A stretch of DNA of 64,000 nt from Gelatoporia subvermispora B (Eukaryota > Basidiomycota > Agaricomycetes > Polyporales > Gelatoporiaceae): the NCBI GenBank assembly GCA_000320605.2, contig KB445791.1:1220298-1284297 (forward strand), read 5' to 3'. The position numbers and the translations under genes are program-made. The notes under the pieces are model-generated. The model made no database searches. It was given only the letters and a program-made list of their open reading frames with translations, and was not told the origin of the DNA. Of the stretch, positions 1 to 14,100 are shown in pieces (the stretch's first letter is position 1; each line of letters begins with the position of its first letter).

Positions 1-432
1 GCTTTCAATTGGAATTCGGGATTATTGATTGGCATTGTTTCACTTACACGCGGGAGGGAGCAGACTGTTCGCACACAGCTTTGTCTTGGCTCACCTGTCG
101 GCTCCCACAGCTACTGCTACGGGGCTATGTACCCGAGGGACATTGATGGGATAGACCCGATAGAACTCTCAGCACTTGGCGGTCACATCAGGTTCATATC
201 AGTTCCCGATTACATTGAAGATGCATCCGACTCCGATGTCGGACATTCAGAAGCACGTTCTAGTCTGAGTGGCTGACTGTGGCTAGGTTGCCTTTCGCGG
301 AAGAGCCCTAAGCGTTAGGCAGAGCCACGTGAGCTTCCTTTCGCAGAAAGTTGCTAGCGCTCGACCTCACTTCGCACCGGACATCATTCCCTCAGTCGCT
401 CGATTACTCGCATCAATCCTTAATCTTTGAAA
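1..432. other. Left-edge intergenic sequence
   Basis: I see no recognisable gene here. An 83-codon open frame on the plus strand (25-276) has no family signature. The last part should hold the promoter and 5' leader of the RRP36 gene that starts at 433; no clear TATA box is visible. Confidence 0.4.
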
Positions 433-2024
433 ATGCCTCGGAGGCCACGCCCTGTCTCTAGACAACCTCCGCAGACGGCACCAGTTCCGAAGGTAGATAC
501 GAAGCCCCCTCCGTCAAAGCAATTGTCACATGCCAGGTCTTTCCGGGGCAGCGCGACTACTCGGCGTCCACCACCACAGCTAGAAGAGCCATCTGAGGAC
601 GACGACTTTGATCTTGGCTCGGAGGCCTTCAATGGTGAGGAAGAGGAAGAGGAAGATGGTTCACAGTCGAATAACGATGCTTTCGATATGAGCGGGGATG
701 AGGATGAGGAGGATGTTGATGTGGACGCCCCTCGGATTGCCCAGTGGGTAGACGAAGAAGAGATCGACGAGGCATCCGTGGACGAGAGCGAGGCAAGTAG
801 TGAGAGTGAGGAGGAAGAGGGCCCCAATGTACGTGCCTTGCTACCCTCCGCCGTCCACCGGATTAACGGCGCTACTTCCTCGCAGGCGACGTCTCTGCAG
901 TCAGGTGTGTTCTGATGCATCCCGGGGTTCGCTCAATGTCATGCTGAAACTGATTTTCCAGACCTTGCCGCACTGCCGTTTGGAACCCTTCGGAAGGCAC
1001 AAAGAGCCTTGGCACAAACAAGTGCCTTGCATGGGTCAGATGATGAGGATGAAGACGCCTCGGAGGGATATGCGGATTTCGATGAAGAAGATTCCGGACC
1101 AGAAGAGACATCATCGAATGTCAAGGAACGGGAAAGGGGGGATGCGGATAAGCCAAAGGATATACCCAAGCGCAAGCACAAGCATGCGTAAGGCGATTCG
1201 CGCCAGCGAGTTTAAACATGTGTCTGACCCTCCCTCCCCCCGTAGTCCAGTGGAGATGTCTTCAAAGAAGCCAGTTCCTCGAAAGAAATTGGTATCGGAA
1301 GAGAAGAAACCAGTGCGTTGTTCTCGTCATTTGGATATATCCCCATCTCACATCCAGCATGATTCAGGTACCTCGGGATCCTCGCTTCCTGCAGCTTGCA
1401 GGCGAATTCTCGGCACAGCGGTTCAAATCTCAGTATGATTTCCTCGCAGGTATGCATCAAGACGAGATGAAGACACTCAGAGACAATCTCAAGCGTGCGC
1501 GCAAGTTACTCATAAACTCTCCGCGAGACTTGCGACCGGAGCGGGAAGCAGAAGTCGAACGATTAGAGAGAGCTCTGAAGAGAGCGGAGAGCTTGGTTAA
1601 TAAGGATAAGCGGGAGAAGATCGAGTTGGAGGCGCTCAGCAACATTGCCAAACAGGAACGCGAGAAGAGGAAACAAGGCAAGGGGGAGTGGTTCATGAAA
1701 GAATGTACGTTGTTCCATACCAGATATCATGTTACCCTGCTGACATCATGTTCAGCGGACAAGAAGGAAGCTCTCTTGCGAGCCAAGTATGATGCTCTGG
1801 CTGCCGAGGGAGGCAAACGTGCGGTCAAAAAAGCTATCGAAAAGAAGCAGAAGAAGGTCAGCCAGAAGGAGAAGAAACGCAGGCCATTCGCTGCCGACCA
1901 GACTCGTGAAGACCGTACACACAGCCGTGAAGCCGCATCTGGCAAGCGGCCGCGCTCGAGCTTCGGTGGCGGTGGTGGTGGCGGCGGCGGCAGACCCGCC
2001 AAGCGGCCACGAACCGGCCCGTAG
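433..2024 (+). CDS. RRP36: rRNA biogenesis protein RRP36
   Basis: A nucleolar factor of the Rrp36 (DUF947) family, which acts in early pre-rRNA cleavage for the 40S subunit. I read six exons: 433-828, 886-904, 962-1187, 1246-1312, 1368-1704 and 1756-2024. They sum to 1314 nt, giving 437 residues in one frame. The first ~200 residues are acidic and low-complexity. The family core then follows: LPFGTLRKAQ, KHAPVEMSSKKPVPR, DPRFLQLAGEF, a long charged helix, KQGKGEWFMKES and a lysine-rich tail (KKAIEKKQKKVSQKEKKRR). The protein ends with a ten-glycine run and a basic patch (RPAKRPRTGP), probably a nucleolar localisation signal. It is longer than yeast Rrp36 because of the acidic N-terminus and the glycine-rich tail. 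Antisense frames over exon 1 are shadows of the acidic repeat. Confidence 0.9.
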
Positions 2025-2226
2025 CATCGTCGTAGGATGGGGTATTCTATTACCGTATCACAGAATTACTGCTAGATGGGCGGATACACGTACACACCAG
2101 CCATCAGTACTCCAGTACAGAAAACGTCGCTCGCCGCCGGGCTGTCAGTCCGATCTAGCAAGCTGGTATCACAATCTGGCATCCCAATACAATACCTGAT
2201 AATCTGAATGAACGTCCTACACAGCG

Positions 2227-4547
<2,321 letters not shown>

Positions 4548-5450
4548 CGTGTTGTCCTAGCGCGCGTAAGTAATACAGCCTCCTGGAAGGTACAGCAGAC
4601 GACGACAGATGGAGGAACAGAGTTGAGGGCAAGCTGTGAGAGCACGCAAAGCAGTTATGGCATAAGTTGCGGGGAAGATATTGAATGTCAGCTCGGATGG
4701 AAGGCCGGATGGTGTAGAGGGCAGTGCATAGCAGCGTGGGGCTTTGGCTACCCGTGCAATCCATGAATTAATTCGCTTCCAGCTGTATCCAGGGTCCCTC
4801 CTTCCGTGCCTGGTCTCCCTTCTTAGCACTGGGACCGATGGCACCCCTATCTGCTCCATAGGCGTCTCTTGCCGATCGCTCGCCGACCCCACCTTTGGAC
4901 CTTTCGCTGGAATTTTGACCACTCAATGCATCGCTTGAATTCTTTGATTACATATAGCAGACGGCTCGTATCACCTATTGATGGAGAAGTTTTCTCCGAA
5001 CACATGCATGATGCTACATAATCAGTGTCTGGAGAATCCACCGCCGGCTCTGCCCAGTGCAGAGCAGAGCACTGGATGCAGATCATAATCCATCACATAC
5101 GGGTCTTCTGTCGCAAATGGAGTCGCCGGTTCCTGAGAAGCTTGCTATTCACACATGGGTAAAGCTGCACTGAGATGCTGATAATTATATGAATAGTGTA
5201 CGTTCGAGACGGATCAACGCAGATACAAAGTGACCGGCGCCGGTAACAATACTGAAGCGGCGAGCCTGCTCTCTGACCCGGGTAACATCTGCTGATCGTC
5301 TCGAATTTGAGCGAGCTTGCTAGTATTACAGTTTGCTCTGCGCTGGCGAGTCGACCGGGTATGCTATAGATTCTACAGAATAAAATGGCATTAGCAGAAC
5401 GTCCCACCTCCGTGGCATGGCTGTTAAGTACTACCTTTGACGATTGGTTG
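4548..5450. other. Intergenic region between the kinase and the Dabb locus
   Basis: This stretch holds the upstream region of the kinase (minus strand) and about 500 bp with no gene I can support. The open frames are short and have no family signature. Confidence 0.4.
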
Positions 5451-5930
5451 GAGGTATGCGATGATCCTGTACACGGTCAGGAGGTGATCGAAGCTATCAA
5501 GAGAGAACTGCGCTCACTTCTCGTGGTTCGGATGTTGTACGTATTCACTTCAGAGTGTGATCAAGGACTAAGCAACATATCAAAATGACGACCTAGCTAC
5601 TCACAAGAAGCCCTCCGTATCATCAAATCTAAGAGTCATACCTGCATGAGGATACCAGATAAGAATAATGAAACGGATGATTGTGGCGATGCACGTACCG
5701 AAATCGAATCCGCGTGCTCCGCCAGGAAGGATTGGAGGACCGACATGAAAGTCCTTGATCGCGGGGATACCCCCAAGGAGCTGGCTGAGCTTCTCAAAGA
5801 CCTGTTCTTTCGCCTCGTCCGACTCATCGTTGCGGAACTTTGCGATTACTGGTGGCCACAAAACGATCAGCGACCTTATCTCCGAGGATACGATGATCAA
5901 AATTGTCCTACCAATGTGTTGGACGGTCAT
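5451..5930 (-). pseudogene. Dabb (stress-responsive A/B barrel) gene split by an apparent internal inversion
   Basis: On the minus strand, three exons (5930-5912, 5848-5699, 5641-5604) read MTVQHI, then VIAKFRNDESDEAKEQVF, LGGIPAIKDFHVGPPILPGG, ARGFDFG and MTLRFDDTEGFL. That is the first two-thirds of a ~100-residue Dabb protein, a dimeric barrel fold found in stress-induced and polyketide-cyclising proteins. The frame then stops, and no C-terminal exon follows on that strand. The missing end lies on the opposite strand at 5451-5543: EVCDDPVHGQEVIEAIKREL followed by RSLLVV. Flipping about 5451-5603 joins the two in frame at a leucine codon. Either the gene is broken by a ~150-bp inversion or there is an assembly error. 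An alternative start 30 nt upstream (5960) exists. Confidence 0.6.
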
Positions 5931-6297
5931 CGTTGCTTGATCACGAAGAGAGGTCTGCAAAAGTTCAATGCGTAGGGACTAATGGGGGGTGGCGGTGGTT
6001 GTTAGATCTCTCAGCCTCGGCAACCGCTCGCTCCCCAAAAGTATCATCATCGAGGTTCGGGAAGTCGGTCATCCCCCGTTAAGCGGGTCAAAGCGACCCT
6101 GAAAAGTCAATGGCACCGAAGGCATGCCCGAAGGGTCCGCCACGCCACCGACGCGTCGTGTCCCACCACGACCACGTGCACACGCCGATCGTGAATCGCG
6201 GGAACGGGAGCTCGCGGGGTGTGCACTTGTACTCCGACGGCTACGCGCTTCCATCTCTGAAACGGAGACCTACGCTCGAAAACTTGAACATTCAACC

Positions 6298-8666
6298 ATG
6301 GCGAGGCCTCTGTACGAACCATCGCCACCCCCGGAAGAGGACTGGGGGGATGAAACCAGCGTATGGCCCGTGAAACGAGTCGTCGACGAATACATTGACG
6401 CGTTTGGCGTCAAAAAGTGCGTGCTGATATCTGCTTTCGCGAGATCAAGGCTTACCCACCCTCCTTCAGATACGAGGTCGGTACTGCAGAAGCACTGTCC
6501 TTGGTATCTCACGAGCTTGTTATAGATCAAATGGGACGACTGGTCCCGCCCGGATGGAACGAACACGACCTGGGAAACAGCCCTGATAGGTAACGAAGAA
6601 GTCATTGCAGACTGGAAAGCCAGGCAAGCGGAAAGGAGAAGACGGCTCGCACAACACGATATCTACGTACCAGTCGGACATATACCCGGCCAACTCTTCC
6701 ATGAGGCAAGGACTGTCGAGAACTCTCGAGCATACGAGGAGCGGCTACGCGAGTCTCGCCGGAGGAATGTACGTGGGCTGTACGAAGGTTGGGACAACAT
6801 AAAACGCCTTGGATCTGACGACGATGACAACGAAAACGAGCATGACGATGACGATGACGACGATTACGACGATGCGGAACTCGGCCGAAGACAAGACAAT
6901 GTCAGCGACGAAGGGCAAGACGACGACGGCGACGTACACATGGCCCCAGCTGACTCCACAGACGAGGACCCCAATGACTTGCGACGCTCTTCCTCACCTG
7001 AAGATAGGTCCCGCCCACCACCTCTTGACAGAGGAGGTCCTCGCAGTCAATTCCATGTATTTATATCACACGTTCCCGCCTTAGCGGCTGAAGTTTCGCA
7101 CTAACACTACAACTCGCAGCCTACCGTTGCACGCAACACACTCCGGCGGCTCCCAGTATCCTCGAGCTCGGATGATTCCGAAGGTACGGCACCAGCCAAC
7201 GCTTACTCCTCGCGGCCGACGCGAGCTTCGAGGAATCACACGCCCGCGTCGTCGAGTACTGCGGTGAGCCGCAGCACTCCAACAACATCTCGGCCAACAA
7301 AGCCGCTCCCAAAGCGTGCCGCCCGGACAGTACTGCAAGGAGAATGGCAGAAAGCAGCACTCGAGGTAGGAGCTGCGCCGATCAGTATTGTGAATGACGT
7401 CAACGACGAGGAGATTCCACCTCTCCCGGGCGGATTCCGCTACTGTGAGCGCAAATACGTTCGGTATGTCCGCAGTCTCGGCTTGATCAGACGAACTCAC
7501 AGTGTGCTAGAGCGCCAGATGTGCCCCAGTCGGCCGAGGCCATGAACCTCCTCGTCATGTGTGACTGCGATGATTTGTGCATGAATGCCCAAATATGTCA
7601 GTGTCAAGATCCATCTGACCTCTTCAATGACTTCGAGGAGCGCGAATTCGCTTATGATACTCAAGTGAGAAGTTGTGTATGTGTCGACCAATTTGTCTGA
7701 TCCAGGTCCGACCAGGGACGGTTCAAGTTTAATGTCCCGTCTGGGGTAGACGTTATTGAGTGCAATAAAGTGGGTTGTTGATGCTGCGTCTCGTCTCGGT
7801 TCGAATCCTCATGCTCGCGAAAAAGAGCTGTGTTTGTCCACGTCTATGCCCGAACCGAGTCGCACAATTACCGCGCGATGTCCCGCTCGAAATATTTCGG
7901 ACGACTGATCGAGGTTGGGGCGTGCGCAGTACAGTCAGCATACCTGCTGGCAAGGTCATCGGCATATACACCGGGTATGGAGTTGATTCCATATGTTGAT
8001 TGTCCCACACTGACCATTCTCTTGAATCCAGAGAACTGATGTACGTGGTTGCCGCCTAGAAAATATGCCTTAGCAGTCACTCAAGTGATGTAGCCGTCGA
8101 GACGAAGCAGATATCCGAGTTGAACATAGGTCATACATCTTCGATTTGGATATGCACGAGGGGCCGAATCATGATATCGACGAGTCGCAAAGATTCTCTG
8201 TCGACTCGTATGCTGTAGGTGTGTTTTCATCGTTATCGACCATCTCGGATCCATGGCTCATCCAGACGGCGTGTGCTGCAAACAGGCAATTGGTCGCGGT
8301 TTCTGAAGTTCGTCAGAGTATACAGTTGTGCCGTATGCCACTGACTGACACCGGCCTAGCCATTCGTGCGAACCGAATTTGAAGGTGTACCCGGTTGTAT
8401 GGGACACAATACCGGAGGTATGTATTCTGTCATCTAGGCACCATATGTATCTCAGTGGCAACCTCATGCGACAGGCGAACCAACCATACCTGGCGTTTGC
8501 TGCGACACAAGCCGTGGGAGCTCGAACTGAGTTTACCATTGATTACAACCCGGACGCGGCGTCGCGGTACAAGAAGGGAAAGAGTAAATCTGCTCCGCGT
8601 ATACCAGCTGGAGCCGCTGAGTGCAAATGCGGTGCGAGAAGTTGTCGCGGGTGGGTAAGGGTTTGA
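6298..8666 (+). CDS. Histone H3K9 methyltransferase with chromodomain and SET domain (Clr4/SUV39 type)
   Basis: A heterochromatin enzyme that would methylate histone H3 lysine 9 using S-adenosylmethionine. In order, it has a chromodomain ([20 protein letters not shown] then [17 protein letters not shown]); a long Asp/Glu-rich linker (about 6820-7000) with Ser-rich sequence; a pre-SET zinc region with [15 protein letters not shown] and [16 protein letters not shown]; and a SET domain ([26 protein letters not shown]). The catalytic motif GNWSRFLNHSCEPNL forms across an intron at about 8310-8360, and EFTIDYNP follows. A post-[15 protein letters not shown] ends the protein. The chromodomain Tyr-Glu pair is carried by a 7-nt exon (6470-6476) between two standard introns. 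The frame stays open upstream to an ATG at 6124, so an arginine-rich N-terminal extension is possible. Introns of ~50-90 nt occur throughout. Confidence 0.9.
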
Positions 8667-8859
8667 GGAGTTCGTGGAGTTCGGAAGCATGTGCAAGCAA
8701 GTGATCATCAGGCTGTATTTGAGCGGCTAGTACTGCACCGATCCATACTGTCAAAATGCGGAACACAGACCAGATACATAGCCATCCCAGTCCTTGTCCC
8801 AAGCCACTGAGACCATCAGGCCCAAACCAAGCATGTGTTGTAACATGAAGCCAGCACAA

Positions 8860-9975
8860 TCAAGAAATGGACGAAATGTCTGTGGAACCAACGAACTTGT
8901 CGACTTTCTTCCGTAGAGGATGGTCCGTCTTTACGCCCACCGTTCGTAACATGATCGCGAGCTCTCCCGCCAACCTGCGCTTCTCGTCCTCATTGCCTCC
9001 CTTCGCTTCCAATAACTCTTTCACCGCACGCGCGAGCCGCCCCCGCGGGAGGTTCGGCGCTTTGTCCCCGTTCGGCGGGGGCCGCTTTTTCTTGCCCTTG
9101 CCCTTGAGCTTTGGCACTGCAAGCAGCGGCTCGACGACCTCGATGCGGAAGCGGCGGTACGCAACGGACGCGAGGGGGATGATGCGGTCGGGTGGGCTGG
9201 CAGCCTCGGCACACGCCTCGGCCTGCGCGAGCAGCGTAGCGTCGCCGCCTCCGTCGTACCCCCACTTGCGAAGCTCCTCGACGCGGCGCTCGCGGAGGCG
9301 GCGCTGGATCTTCTCGCGCGTGTCGTCCTCCTGCAACGTGCGCGCGACGGCGTCGAGCACATCCGCAAGGCGCAGCCACCCACGGTCCTCGTCCACGGCA
9401 CGCTTGACGTAGTGCCGGTTCACGTAGTTGAGCAGGCGGCTCACGGACTGCGCCCCCGCGGAGTAGCGCTGAAAGCACGGGAGGAGGTAGTGGATGAGGT
9501 CGCCGTCGTCGTGCGGCGCGCCGAGGTACAGCTCGCGCGCGGCGTCCGCGTAGTAGCGGTCGAGCTGCTCGTAGAGGTCCGTCCCGCTCGCCTTGGCCTT
9601 GTCCGCTGCGCGCGGCGAGAGCATGCCCAGCCCTGCGACAGGCCCGTGCCCGCCGGGGTCAGAGTGCGTCGTGAAGTAGTTGTACACGGCGGTGTGCACG
9701 CCCATGTGGTAGCTGACCTCGATGGAGGGCGCCTTGGATGTGTTGTTGGTCGGCGAGCGGACGATGTGATCGAGAGCCGGCTGCAGGTACCCCCAAAGTG
9801 CAGGTAGTGACGCGGATGGGTTTGCGCTCCCGCTAGATGGATTCGGGAGCGGGGGAGGCGGTGGCGGCCCTGCTTCGGTTGCCTGCTCTGCGTCCTTGCC
9901 AGGCATTGGGAGGGCGAGCAAACGAACGTATCGCTGCACTCGTTTTCGAGACTGAAGGCTGTTCTCCGGGGCCAA
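8860..9975 (-). CDS. Stand-alone cullin N-terminal (cullin-repeat) protein
   Basis: A single uninterrupted frame of 371 residues. Residues ~60-235 resemble the first cullin repeats of CUL1: LWGYLQPALDHIV ("W..L.P.I..I"), YHMGVHTAVYNYFT, GTDLYEQLDRYYADAARELY and SVSRLLNYVNRHYVKRAVDE (compare "LNRHWVKRE.DEG"). In cullins this part binds SKP1/F-box or other adaptors. The C-terminal cullin-homology domain and the neddylation/RING-binding region are absent. They are replaced by a basic Lys/Pro-rich stretch (KLKGKGKKKRPPPNGDK) and an Arg/Lys-rich end. It could not act as a complete ubiquitin-ligase scaffold; adaptor sequestration or a neutral remnant are both possible. The lack of introns, in contrast to its neighbours, and the high GC content suggest a retro-derived or domesticated partial copy. 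It is convergent with the SET gene (194-bp gap). Confidence 0.65.
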   Translation of the reverse strand: MAPENSLQSRKRVQRYVRLLALPMPGKDAEQATEAGPPPPPPLPNPSSGSANPSASLPALWGYLQPALDHIVRSPTNNTSKAPSIEVSYHMGVHTAVYNYFTTHSDPGGHGPVAGLGMLSPRAADKAKASGTDLYEQLDRYYADAARELYLGAPHDDGDLIHYLLPCFQRYSAGAQSVSRLLNYVNRHYVKRAVDEDRGWLRLADVLDAVARTLQEDDTREKIQRRLRERRVEELRKWGYDGGGDATLLAQAEACAEAASPPDRIIPLASVAYRRFRIEVVEPLLAVPKLKGKGKKKRPPPNGDKAPNLPRGRLARAVKELLEAKGGNEDEKRRLAGELAIMLRTVGVKTDHPLRKKVDKFVGSTDISSIS

Positions 9976-11118
9976 ACCGGGGTGGCTGCTAAGTCTATAT
10001 CATCTCTTTCCATAAATAGGTTATCGTTCCAAATGCGGGAATACCCCGCGTATTATGGAAACACAATAGCCCCTTTGGGACGTTGTCCGTCGCTCTATCT
10101 CCGCGAAACTCCAAAGTTTTGGAGAAGCACATCTGAATCACGTCCTCACACTGCACAGGCTCACACGACCTAACCAGAGTCCCAGACTGTACCACGGTCA
10201 ATTTTGGCATGTTCTCATCCGATCCTTGAAAGCAGAGAAATAGATGTGTCTAAATAAAATTCTGACTACCCAAAAGTCACATATGAATCTCTACTAGGTT
10301 CTGCTGCCGCGACATGACGATCATATGGTTGTCAGAATCCATCCTAGTTAGCCGAGGTGTACTGCACTTCTTGAGAGGCAGTGCTGTCCATATCAGTTCC
10401 CTCTGGCTCGAGGATGACTACAGTGCGTTCACTCGTCATTCGGCGGCTACCCACGTCAGCATAGTGACCGGGCAGTGGGTTCGCAGCTTCAGTGAGGCCT
10501 CGAATGCTGCGGTGACAGCTGCATGGTGCAGAGATTGAAAACTATACGTACAATTGCCGACTTTCCCGGACGTCGACGTAAAACGGAATTCGGCGCGCTT
10601 TCATCGGACTGGGACGGCGAAAGAGAATCGAGTGAAGATATGCTTGTGACTCCATAAAACCGTAAACAGGAGGTATCCACCCAGTAGGCGTCGTTCAATC
10701 ATGCATGTGTTATCATACTATGTTTGGGTCATGCCTTTGGAGTTGGCAGTGGCGGAGCAACCGAATGCGCCTGGCGTGTCGTATCTGGAACCCACGGGGC
10801 TCGATAGACAGTCACACGTTGAACTTTCTCCAAATGTCGAAGCATCTCTCAGTCATGCCGTTGGCCGAAGACGGACACGATCCACTTGCACAAAAACCAT
10901 GAGCTATCCTTGGATAGTCGACGGAACGAATGAATCACAGCGCATTGCGTGTCGTGGGCGGCAGCGGAGGTGGCGGCATCGGGCAGGCCGGGCCGAGATG
11001 GCGCGGGCGCTTGGAGGAGGTGCGAATGGATGTCAGCACACCGGTCTCGGTGAAGAGGGGAAAGACTCCGCGCGTACACTTGGCAAGGAACCGCGAAACA
11101 CGTCGCGAGGCTCTAGCC
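9976..11118. other. Intergenic sequence
   Basis: About 1.1 kb between the start of the cullin-like gene and the BTB gene. The open frames are short and show no known family. An open frame that includes the BTB start extends upstream to ATG 10930, but its sequence is Gly/Arg-rich and unlike a conserved N-terminus. Confidence 0.4.
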
Positions 11119-14100
11119 ATGGCTCACTTATCTTCTCCGCCATCTTCGCGGGGCCTTGCCACCTCCGTCTCCCTCCCATCCCTCCGCCATCGCGCCCAGC
11201 TCATGTCCCCCTCTGCCCTTCCTAATCCTCGCGGGCCCACTCCAACAGACCTCCAATCCCACCTCTACACGTCGTTCCTACAGCACAAGACGGCCGACGT
11301 CGCCCTGCGTATTCAGGGCTCGTGGCACGCCGTCTATAACCTCCACCGCGTTGTCCTTATCCAGGCGGTGTGTATACTCCACCCCGTCACTGACCCGAAC
11401 GGGCCTCTGACCACGATCGGCGCTTTGGCAGGGCTTCTTCCAGTCGCTCTTCACAGGAGGCTTCTCTGAAGCCTCATCCAAGTTCGTCCACTGTCATGTC
11501 GGCCCCGATATCATCGACATCGTATTCGATGACCCAAACATAACTCGACCAGGTAAGTCTACCCCTGCCGATTGCACTTTCGTTCAGGCGGCCCCTGCCT
11601 GCCTTTCCGGGTCGTTGGTTCCAGAGCTTCTTGGGCGTTTTGGCCTCGGTGTGCGAGAGGGTCTGCTCAGTCTGGCGAGTTCCCGTTTAACGCCGAATGT
11701 GACGGGTGCTTCCAAATACGCATACCTGCGGGCTTGGTCGGCCAAGTAACATCCCTGCCGACTCCTAGCGCTTCTATATGACGCACACGACGACTTCTAG
11801 GGCCGATCGGGAGTGCGATTCAGAAACGACATCCTAGCAAGTTGATAGAATGCCGTTTGTGCACCGTTATTCCAGTCAAGCTTCGAGCGTGATAACATCT
11901 CAGATACTGGTGCTGGCGTTTCGCACTCCACAATAATTAGAGCGGCGAGTAGGACGCTCTGTTGGTTACGGCGCGCAGTAGGGCCTGCTCAGTCCTCAGC
12001 GAGTACCCGCCTTATGCCCAGTTCGACGGATGCTTCCGAAAACGCACACTTATGAACTTGGACGAGGAAGGAACGTTGCATCGATCACTAGTGCTTCTGT
12101 ATGACACATTTGACGTCTTCGCGGATCGATCGGGAGTAGTTTCCAGGAACGGCTTTCCGTATTTTGACAGAACGCCACGTCTGCCTCGCTGCTGTGGTCT
12201 ACCTTGGAGCAGTTACGTAACCGCACCCTCGAAAAGCAGAGTACACGAGCACCTGCGAGTGCGTTCTTTGGTTATAACATGGCTTTCGTCAAATTTGGAC
12301 TGTTCGTTCATGCACATCTAGCTGACACTACGATCCTTTACTCTTTCTAGCATTCGAGTGAGTTGTATTGTCATTTGCCGTGCTGTCACTCGTCTGACCC
12401 TTCAAAGGATCTGCATAGCGCGTCTATATGGCGGCGGTCCGCCCCTGCATATCTGTCCATCCCTGATACCCACGCCGTCATTCCCACTTACCCCGGCCTT
12501 CCCGTATACTTCCTCGACATCTTCGGTGCCACCTGCAGGCCACCATCCTGCGACACCTCGCCTTCTCCTTTCCCTCCTCGCCACTTCGGTCTTCTTGTCC
12601 ATTCCCTCAGTGGCCGCACCGACTCTCGCTGCTGTCCTACGCACAATCGGTCCGCGCACAGCCGTCCGCTACCTCAACTTCGCAATAGGCACCGGCATGG
12701 GCGAGCCCGAGGAGGGCGAGCTGCAGGCGGCCGTCGGGCTTGAGGGCGTCGCAGAGATAATCAAGGAGGAGGACGAAGCGGAGGACGAGACCGATCGGAC
12801 GCGAGAGGGTGAGAAGGCCGCACCGGACAAGTCCGCAAGCCCGCACCTGAAGCGCCCTCCAAGCGACGACTCCGTCGGCCGCAGCGAAGGCTCGGACCAC
12901 TTCTCTGTGCGAAAAGAGGACCCAGGCTCGCCGGAGTACACAGACGCCGAGCACGAGGGCGAGCCCGGCGCGCCCCGCGGACGGGCGGAGCAGAGCTTCT
13001 TCTACGGCGGGGTGTCGAACAAGGTGGGCGAGGCGGCGGCGTGCTGGCTCGCGCGGTGGGGTGTGGACGTGCTGCAGCACGAGCTCGCCGCGCTCGAGAG
13101 TCAGAACGCGAAGGCGCCCCGCGCGAGCAGCCTCCTGAGCCCGTGGTCCGCAATGCAGGCGCAGACATCGCGCAAGCGCTCGACAACGGTGCCCTCGCGC
13201 TTCGCCGGCGGGGTGGAGTGGCACCCCGCACAGAGGAGCAAGGAGGGCGAGAAGGAGGATGTGCCCCTTGTGTGGCGTAGGGGCGGCCTCAGCGCACGGT
13301 GGGTGCGCGGGTTGCTCTCGTCTGACGCGCTGTTCATCCGAGGCGAACGCGAGCGTTATGATATGGCGCGCACGGTGGTTGAGATGCGCCGTGCGGAGGG
13401 TATCTCCGAGGATGAGGAGCGCGAATGGGACGTCCTCTTTGCGGAAGGGATCTACTATGCAAACATGGTACGTGGACGCGATCTGTCATTGGTTTGCTGC
13501 GGCGGGATCTGACACTTGCTGTCACAGAGCCTCGACGACTTGATGGCCATTTTCCAGGATGTGTCGCCCACTACAGGAAAACTTTACGTCTCGTTGTCTG
13601 TGCTGCAGTCAGCGCACTGGAATCAGTCCGTTCTACGCCACAAGATTACCGTCCGTCCACCGGGTACAACCTCTCCAGCGCCGCGCGATAAGGCGCTCGG
13701 GATCAGCAAGACGACGAAAGAACTCGCCGACCCGCCCGATCGCGATTTGCCATACTATCCCGTCCCATCAGACTCCTCGATGCGTCTCGGAGACACGGCG
13801 GGCCTCGAGGGTGCATCGATGGAGCAGTTGTTCGACCTAAGCTCAGCGGCGTCGTCTCTTGGCGCCCCCTCGTCGAGCGGAGGTGACGGAGGCGCGTCAC
13901 CGGGTCCGGCAGCGAAGAAGCCTAGCCCAATTCCAGCATCGGAGGCGAATTTCTTTGGGCTGCACCAGCAGCGCACCCCAGCGAGCGCCTGCTCTCGCGT
14001 GGACCCGAGCGGGAACGCGCGCTGGACGGCGCACCCACCGTTCCGCTTCGCGGTAGAATTCTGGGACGTCGACTCGCTGAAGGAGAAGAGCCGCCTGCAC

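Noticed and set aside
420..920. 166-codon minus-strand frame, Ser-rich
   Set aside because: It is the antisense of the acidic (GAG/GAC-rich) exon 1 of RRP36.
7795..7815. tRNA-like T-loop sequence GGTTCGAATCC
   Set aside because: It lies in an intron of the SET gene, with no matching D-arm, anticodon arm or acceptor stem.
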